The position numbers and the translations under genes were made by a program. A DNA stretch of 64,000 nt from the NCBI RefSeq assembly GCF_009913435.1, contig NZ_CP047895.1, positions 566,501 to 630,500 of the forward strand. Reading direction: 5' to 3'. Below the pieces are notes generated by a model. That model was not told where the DNA came from. It did not search any database and worked only from the letters and a program-made list of their open reading frames with translations. This document shows positions 59,629-64,000 of the stretch, in pieces. How positions within the stretch are numbered: position 1 is the stretch's first letter; every line of letters starts with the position of its first letter. The stretch is from Sphingomonas changnyeongensis. GTDB lineage: Bacteria; Pseudomonadota; Alphaproteobacteria; Sphingomonadales; Sphingomonadaceae.

Positions 59629-60545
59629 CAGGTGAACAGCGCCGCCGAAAGCCGCCGCCGCGTGGCCGCCGCCCAGGGGTCCTCCAGCCCGACAACCTCC
59701 ATCAGGCGCAGCAGCCGGGTGCGCGCCGCGCCGTCATTCCAGTCGCGCTCGGCAGCGATGATCGCCAGCAGCTCATCGGCTGCCCCGTCGCGGTCGCCCG
59801 CCGCCATCAGCCCGCCGGCCAGGTCATAACGCCCGGCCAGATCGCCGGGATTCGCCGCCACCCGCGCACGCAGACCGGCCAGATCGGCAACCGCCGGTGC
59901 CTCGCGCGCCAGCGCAACCGCCGATTCGGCCCGGGCGACGGCCGGATCCTTGCGCACCGCCTCGCTCTGCCCGGCGAGGAGCGTGGACGCCTCCTCGACC
60001 TCGCCAGCCGCGACCAGCGCACGGGCAAGGCCGGAGACGACCGCCGGCTCCTCGGGTGCCATGTCGGCCAGCTGCCGGAAAATGCCGACGGCACGCGGGC
60101 CATCGCCTTCGGCCAGCACCTGTTCCCCCATCGCGACCAGCGGTTCCAGTTCGGCCTCGCGGGCCTGGGCGGCGCCGGTGATGTTCAGCTGCTTCAGGAT
60201 CTGGTCGAGCGCCTGGGCCAGCTGGCGCTCGGTGCGCGCCGGGGTCAGGTCGGCGACCAGCTGCCCCTGATGGACGGCATAGACCGTCGGGATCGACTGG
60301 ACACGGAACTGCGCGGCGATCAGCTGATTCGCATCGACGTCGATCTTGCGGAGCAGGACGCCCTTGTCGGCATAATCGGCCGCGACCTTTTCAAGGATCG
60401 GCGCCAGCGCCTTGCACGGGCCGCACCACTGCGCCCAGAAATCGAGAATCACCAGCGACGTCATCGATGGTTCGATGACCTCGCGCTTGAACGTCTCGAT
60501 CGCCTCGCGCTCGGCGGGGCTCAATCCCAAACTGGCCACTTTCAC
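59628..60545 (-). CDS. Thioredoxin-domain tetratricopeptide protein (CnoX/YbbN-like)
   Basis: The 305-residue protein has an N-terminal thioredoxin fold (residues about 20-120) with the redox motif FWAQWCGPCKALAPILE, followed by TPR-like helical repeats (about 135-300). CnoX is a chaperone-redox protein that protects substrates with GroEL. Alphaproteobacterial CnoX-like members keep a CGPC active site, whereas E. coli CnoX has a modified site. The start is GTG 60545. It is the first gene of the minus-strand unit, divergent from tRNA-Gly. Confidence 0.9.
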   Translation of the reverse strand: MKVASLGLSPAEREAIETFKREVIEPSMTSLVILDFWAQWCGPCKALAPILEKVAADYADKGVLLRKIDVDANQLIAAQFRVQSIPTVYAVHQGQLVADLTPARTERQLAQALDQILKQLNITGAAQAREAELEPLVAMGEQVLAEGDGPRAVGIFRQLADMAPEEPAVVSGLARALVAAGEVEEASTLLAGQSEAVRKDPAVARAESAVALAREAPAVADLAGLRARVAANPGDLAGRYDLAGGLMAAGDRDGAADELLAIIAAERDWNDGAARTRLLRLMEVVGLEDPWAAATRRRLSAALFT

Positions 60546-60670
60546 GCTCCGTTGTGTGCCCCCTTATGTGGGGCAAAGCCGGCATATGCCAAGGGACTTG
60601 CGCACATCCGAATCAGGCGCTAATGCCCGCCACCTCACCCGCCCCGGTCCGCCGGGGCAACGGCGCCAGA

Positions 60671-60745
60671 GCGGGCGTAGCTCAGGGGTAGAGCACAACC
60701 TTGCCAAGGTTGGGGTCGAGGGTTCGAATCCCTTCGCCCGCTCCA
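60671..60745 (+). tRNA. tRNA-Gly (anticodon GCC)
   Basis: The 75-nt gene forms a full cloverleaf: acceptor GCGGGCG/CGCCCGC, D-arm with GGGGTA, anticodon loop TTGCCAA (anticodon GCC), and T-loop GGTTCGAATCCC. The CCA end is encoded. It is an isolated single tRNA. Confidence 0.97.
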
Positions 60746-60810
60746 GTTTTCCAGACAGCATCGAAATCCACCGGCAGCGCACGGCCATGCCGCGCGGGCC
60801 TGTCGGCCTG

Positions 60811-61125
60811 TCAGCCGATGAGCTTCAGCCCGGCGATGCACAGGACGATGGCGGTCAGCAGCACCAGCCGGAGCGGTGTTGCCGCCTCACCGAAAAACAG
60901 GACGCCGATCATGACCGTGCCGATCGCGCCGATCCCGGTCCACACCGCATAGGCGGTGCCGAGCGGGATCTGCCGCGCCGCCAGTTCGAGCAGGCTCATC
61001 GACAGGGTCACCGAGCCGAGGAAGCCGAGCGTCCAGGGAATGTTGCGAAACCCGTCGACGAATCGCAGGCAGGTGGTGAAGCCGACCTCGAACAGCCCGC
61101 CCAGGATCAGCAGCAGCCAGGCCAT
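60811..61125 (-). CDS. SMR-family exporter, SugE/Gdx type
   Basis: The 104-residue four-helix protein has the functional Glu at position 13 (LGGLFEVGF), and the Gdx/SugE-type motif GTAYAVWTGIGAIGTVMIGV, rather than the EmrE pattern. Gdx exporters expel guanidinium. No guanidine riboswitch was seen. It overlaps the GNAT gene by one base, in the minus-strand unit DMT-GNAT-SMR. Assigned by motif; guanidinium as substrate is not verified. Confidence 0.85.
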   Translation of the reverse strand: MAWLLLILGGLFEVGFTTCLRFVDGFRNIPWTLGFLGSVTLSMSLLELAARQIPLGTAYAVWTGIGAIGTVMIGVLFFGEAATPLRLVLLTAIVLCIAGLKLIG

Positions 61126-61610
61126 CAGCCCGCCGCCAGCGCGCTGAGCGCCGCGCCCTCGATCCGCCAGGGCTGCCAGCCGCTTTGCGCCCGCGCGCCG
61201 ATCCGCCGGTAAAAGGCCATCGCTTCGGTGTTCCAGTCGAGCACCGCCCAGTCGATCCGCGCACAGTCGCGCGCCAGCGCCTCCTGCGCCAGCCGGCGGA
61301 GCAGCGCCCGCGCCACCCCCTGGCCGCGCGCCGAATCATCGACGAACAGATCTTCCAGATACAGGCTCGGCCGCCCGGTCCAGGTCGAATAGGTCTGGAA
61401 CCAGAGCGCAAGGCCGACCGGTGCCGCCTCCGGCCCGGCCAGAAAGGCGAAGACCTGCGGGGCCGGGCCGAACAGCGTCGCGCGCAGCGATTCGGCCGTC
61501 GCCGCCACCGCATCGGGGCAGCGTTCGTAAACGGCCAGCGCCTTGATCAGCCGCAGCACCTCGCCCTCGTCCCCCGGCCGCGCCAGCCGGATCGCGATAT
61601 TCTCCGTCAT
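61125..61610 (-). CDS. GNAT family N-acetyltransferase
   Basis: The 161-residue acetyltransferase has the acetyl-CoA motif DLFVDDSARGQGVARALLRR near residue 95 and the C-terminal IDWAVLDWNTEAMAFYRRIG motif. The substrate is unknown; the sequence resembles the spermine/amino-acid acetyltransferase group. The start ATG overlaps the predicted stop of the DMT gene as ATGA. Confidence 0.88.
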   Translation of the reverse strand: MTENIAIRLARPGDEGEVLRLIKALAVYERCPDAVAATAESLRATLFGPAPQVFAFLAGPEAAPVGLALWFQTYSTWTGRPSLYLEDLFVDDSARGQGVARALLRRLAQEALARDCARIDWAVLDWNTEAMAFYRRIGARAQSGWQPWRIEGAALSALAAG

Positions 61611-62508
61611 CCAGTCCCCCTTGCGCCGCGCCGACCGCCGCCTTTGGCTGGCCGCGCGCGGCGATGATGCAACCGGCGATGATCAGCGCTGTTCCGGCCA
61701 TGACCGGCCAGCCCAGCCGTTCGCCGAACGCCAGCCAGCCGATCAGCGCCGCCCAGCCAAAGGCGGTATATTCGACCGCGATCAGCGCCTGCGCCTCGGC
61801 CCGCGCATAGGCCCAGGAGGTGAGCAGCAGCGACACGGTGGCGAGCAGCGCACTGAGCGCGAGCAGCGGGATTTCCGCCGTCGACGGCCATGTCGCGGCA
61901 AAGGGCGCGGCCAGCATCAGCACGGCAAAGCTGGTCAGATTCTGGAAAAACGCGACTTCGAGCGGGCGGGCGACCAGCGCCTGTTTGCGCATCAGCACGA
62001 GGTTGACCGCATAGAGCATCGCCGAGCAGATGATCGCGACCGGCCCCGCAAAGCCGACGCCGCCACTGCCCGCCTGTCCCCGCGCCACCAGGATCAGGCC
62101 GACGCCCGCCAGCCCGAGCAGCGAGCCGAGGATCGCCGCCGGCCGCACCTTTTCCCCGAGCAGCACGGCCGCGAGATAGAGCGCGGCGAGCGGCGCAACG
62201 AAGGTCAGCGCCACCGCTTCGGCCAGCGGCATCCGCGCAATGCCCCAGAAAAACAGCACCGCCATCACCGCCGTGATCGCGCCGCGCAGCATGTGCAGCC
62301 GCAGCGCATGACCGCCCGGCCAGCGCATCCCCGCCGCCCAGAACGCCAGCCCGGTCGGCACCGTGCCGATCAGCGCGCGCCACAGCATCGCGCTATAGGC
62401 CCCGATCGCGATCGCCGCCGCCTTCATCGCCGCGTCCATCAGCGCGAACAGCGCGATTCCGGCGCAGGCGGCGGCCAGCGGCAGGGCAAGGGTCGGCGGC
62501 ACCGGCAT
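61607..62508 (-). CDS. EamA/DMT-family transporter (frameshift near the stop in this sequence)
   Basis: The 300-residue transporter has ten helices in two EamA repeats (ALFALMDAAMKAAAIAIG ... LYLAAVLLGEKVRPAAILG; FQNLTSFAVLMLAA ... EYTAFGWAALIGWLAFGERL). As read, the frame runs past its natural end and continues 90 codons inside the GNAT gene in another frame. A missing G in the run at 61616-61620 (plus-strand C5) would instead give a stop overlapping the GNAT start as ATGA. The start is ATG 62508. The apparent transporter-acetyltransferase overlap is therefore doubtful. Confidence 0.85.
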
Positions 62509-62572
62509 GACGTCATGGCCCCGTTCGGGCGGCACGGGGCCGGGGGTTATTCGGCAGCCTGCGCCGCGCCGT

Positions 62573-63709
62573 TCACCGCTGCGACCGGGCGGCAACGCCG
62601 TCGGCCGCCGCATTCGCCGCCTCGATCTCGGCCGCCTTGGCCTCCACCAGCCGGACGATATGGTCGATCATGTCGGCATCGTTCACATGATGGTCGGTGA
62701 CGCCCGACAGATAGACCATGTGCTTGCCGGCACCGCCGCCAGTCAGGCCGATATCGGTCTCGCGCGCTTCGCCGGGGCCGTTGACGACACAGCCCAGCAC
62801 CGACAGCGACAGCGGCGTGCGGATATGCTGCAGCCGCGCCTCGAGCGTTTCCACGGTGCGGATCACGTCGAACCCCTGGCGCGCGCAGCTGGGGCAGGAG
62901 ACGATGCGCACGCCGCGATTGCGGATGCCGAGCGCCTTCAGGATTTCAAAGCCGACGCGCACTTCCTCCTCGGGTTCGGCCGACAGCGAGACGCGGATCG
63001 TGTCGCCGATCCCGAACCACAGCAGCGATCCCAGCCCGATCGCCGACTTGACCGTGCCGCCGATCAGCCCGCCCGCCTCGGTGATGCCCAGATGCAGCGG
63101 ACAGTCGACCGCCTCGGCCAGCTGCTGATAGGCGGCGACCGCCAGAAACACGTCCGACGCCTTCACCGCCACCTTGTATTCGCGGAAATCATGATCCTCG
63201 AGGATGCGGATATGGTCGAGCGCGGATTCGACCAGCGCCTCGGGGCAGGGCTCGCCATATTTTTCCAGCAGATCGCGCTCCAGGCTGCCGGCATTGACGC
63301 CGATGCGGATCGCGCAGCCATTGGCCTTGGCGGCATTGACCACCTCGCGCACCCGGTCGGCCGAGCCGATATTGCCCGGATTGATGCGCAGGCACGCCGC
63401 CCCCGCATCCGCCGCCTCCAGCGCGCGCTGGTAGTGGAAATGGATGTCGGCGACGATCGGCACGCGCGCCGCGCGCACGATCTGCTTCAGCGCCGCCGTG
63501 CTTTCGACATCGGGGCAGGACACGCGGATGATGTCGGCCCCCGCCTCCTCGCAGCGCCGGATCTGGTCGATCGTCGCCTTGACATCGGATGTCGGGGTGT
63601 TGGTCATCGTCTGGACCGTCACCGGGGCGTCGCCGCCGACCGGCACGTTCCCGACCATGATCTGGCGGCACTGACGGCGCGCAATATCGCGCCAGGGACG
63701 TACGGACAT
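62573..63709 (-). CDS. ispG: 4-hydroxy-3-methylbut-2-enyl-diphosphate synthase
   Basis: The 378-residue MEP-pathway enzyme (GcpE) reduces MEcPP to HMBPP with a [4Fe-4S] cluster. The N-terminal TIM-barrel starts near [20 protein letters not shown], and the cluster cysteines are in [13 protein letters not shown] and [20 protein letters not shown] 63709 gives [11 protein letters not shown]; a TTG at 63730 is a poorer alternative. The downstream gene is the DMT transporter. Confidence 0.96.
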   Translation of the reverse strand: MSVRPWRDIARRQCRQIMVGNVPVGGDAPVTVQTMTNTPTSDVKATIDQIRRCEEAGADIIRVSCPDVESTAALKQIVRAARVPIVADIHFHYQRALEAADAGAACLRINPGNIGSADRVREVVNAAKANGCAIRIGVNAGSLERDLLEKYGEPCPEALVESALDHIRILEDHDFREYKVAVKASDVFLAVAAYQQLAEAVDCPLHLGITEAGGLIGGTVKSAIGLGSLLWFGIGDTIRVSLSAEPEEEVRVGFEILKALGIRNRGVRIVSCPSCARQGFDVIRTVETLEARLQHIRTPLSLSVLGCVVNGPGEARETDIGLTGGGAGKHMVYLSGVTDHHVNDADMIDHIVRLVEAKAAEIEAANAAADGVAARSQR

Positions 63710-63856
63710 GCTGTTCCCGTTCACCTGCAAGGAAGACCCTGCGCGTCATAGCAGGCTGTGCCCGCCCCCGGAAGCAACCGCGCGCCAATGGCCAAAGCCG
63801 GGCGCAAACCGGCAGCCGGGTGGCGCAGGAAACGCAGTGACGCTAGGGCACCCGGC

Positions 63857-64000
63857 ATGACCGAAGCACAAGCAAGATCGCAGGGCCGGTGGAGCCTGGT
63901 CGTCCATGGCGGCGCGGGGATATTGACGCGCGACACCGTGTCTGCCGAACAGGACCGGGCGGCGCGCGCCGGGCTGGCGGCGGCGCTTGATGCCGGGACG
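63857..64000 (+). CDS. Isoaspartyl peptidase/L-asparaginase, N-terminal part (3' end outside window)
   Basis: The first 48 residues are visible. They contain the Ntn-hydrolase N-terminal motif WSLVVHGGAGILTRD and then RAGLAAALDAG, typical of plant-type asparaginases and isoaspartyl peptidases (EcAIII type). These autocleave before a catalytic Thr, which is not in the window. The start is ATG 63857. Divergent from ispG. Confidence 0.8.
   Translation, partial: MTEAQARSQGRWSLVVHGGAGILTRDTVSAEQDRAARAGLAAALDAGT

Noticed and set aside
61336..61606. 90-residue C-terminal extension of the DMT transporter
   Set aside because: It is the GNAT gene read in another frame and has no transporter-like sequence; a one-base correction removes it.

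Overview
The window is about 64 kb of a very GC-rich alphaproteobacterial chromosome. The family-level sequences and gene order point to a sphingomonad (Sphingomonadaceae). Signs of this are divK and gapR (DUF2312), the DUF3572 and DUF1244 families, a TauE/TIGR02186 pair, a class I PHA synthase with a phasin, and the run yebC-ruvCAB-ybgC-tolQRAB-pal. No phage, insertion sequence, CRISPR array or rRNA operon was seen. Genes are packed tightly, many pairs overlap by ATGA, and no gene-free stretch exceeds about 300 bases.

Layout. 1-2.2 kb: the end of a TbpB-like surface lipoprotein and its Slam-type exporter. 2.2-5.2 kb: an Lrp/AsnC regulator divergent from an amino-acid dehydrogenase, an ACT-like protein and ferredoxin-NADP reductase. 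5.2-10.2 kb: gyrB, a class II cytochrome c, RidA, a HAD protein, DUF3572 and divK. 10.4-16.3 kb: ribosomal proteins L33, L35 and L20, Dps, RcnB, an orphan 2Fe-2S subunit with a class II aldolase, SIMPL and small membrane proteins. 16.4-20.8 kb: an RND efflux pair with a clear promoter. 20.8-27.4 kb: DUF445, murA, clpS, phasin and phaC. 27.5-33 kb: an aminotransferase, a thioesterase, DUF2721, a small independent transcription unit, a lipoprotein and uvrB. 33-43 kb: hydrolases, an NfrB/NfrA-like exopolysaccharide or phage-receptor pair, TauE, and a HerA-type ATPase. 43-50 kb: a HIT protein, an amino-acid permease, adenosine kinase, pyruvate kinase and an amidohydrolase. 50-57.6 kb: gapR, yebC, ruvCAB and the complete Tol-Pal operon. 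57.6-64 kb: an SPFH protein with an RHH regulator, Trm112/Lon-N/thioredoxin-TPR, tRNA-Gly, SugE/GNAT/DMT, ispG and the start of an isoaspartyl peptidase.

Two features run across the window. First, a recurring intergenic element with a 32-bp GC-rich stem and a 16-nt loop occurs three times, plus one partial copy. In one copy the loop is inverted while the flanks keep their orientation. Second, at least nine genes, including the normally essential murA and tolB-family genes, are split by one-base shifts at G/C homopolymers. This looks like homopolymer error in the sequence rather than biological decay, so those genes are annotated here as single loci.

The most unusual small locus is at 29.92-30.16 kb on the minus strand. 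It has its own promoter-like boxes, a Shine-Dalgarno sequence complementary to the whole 16S tail, an 18-residue ORF and an intrinsic terminator.
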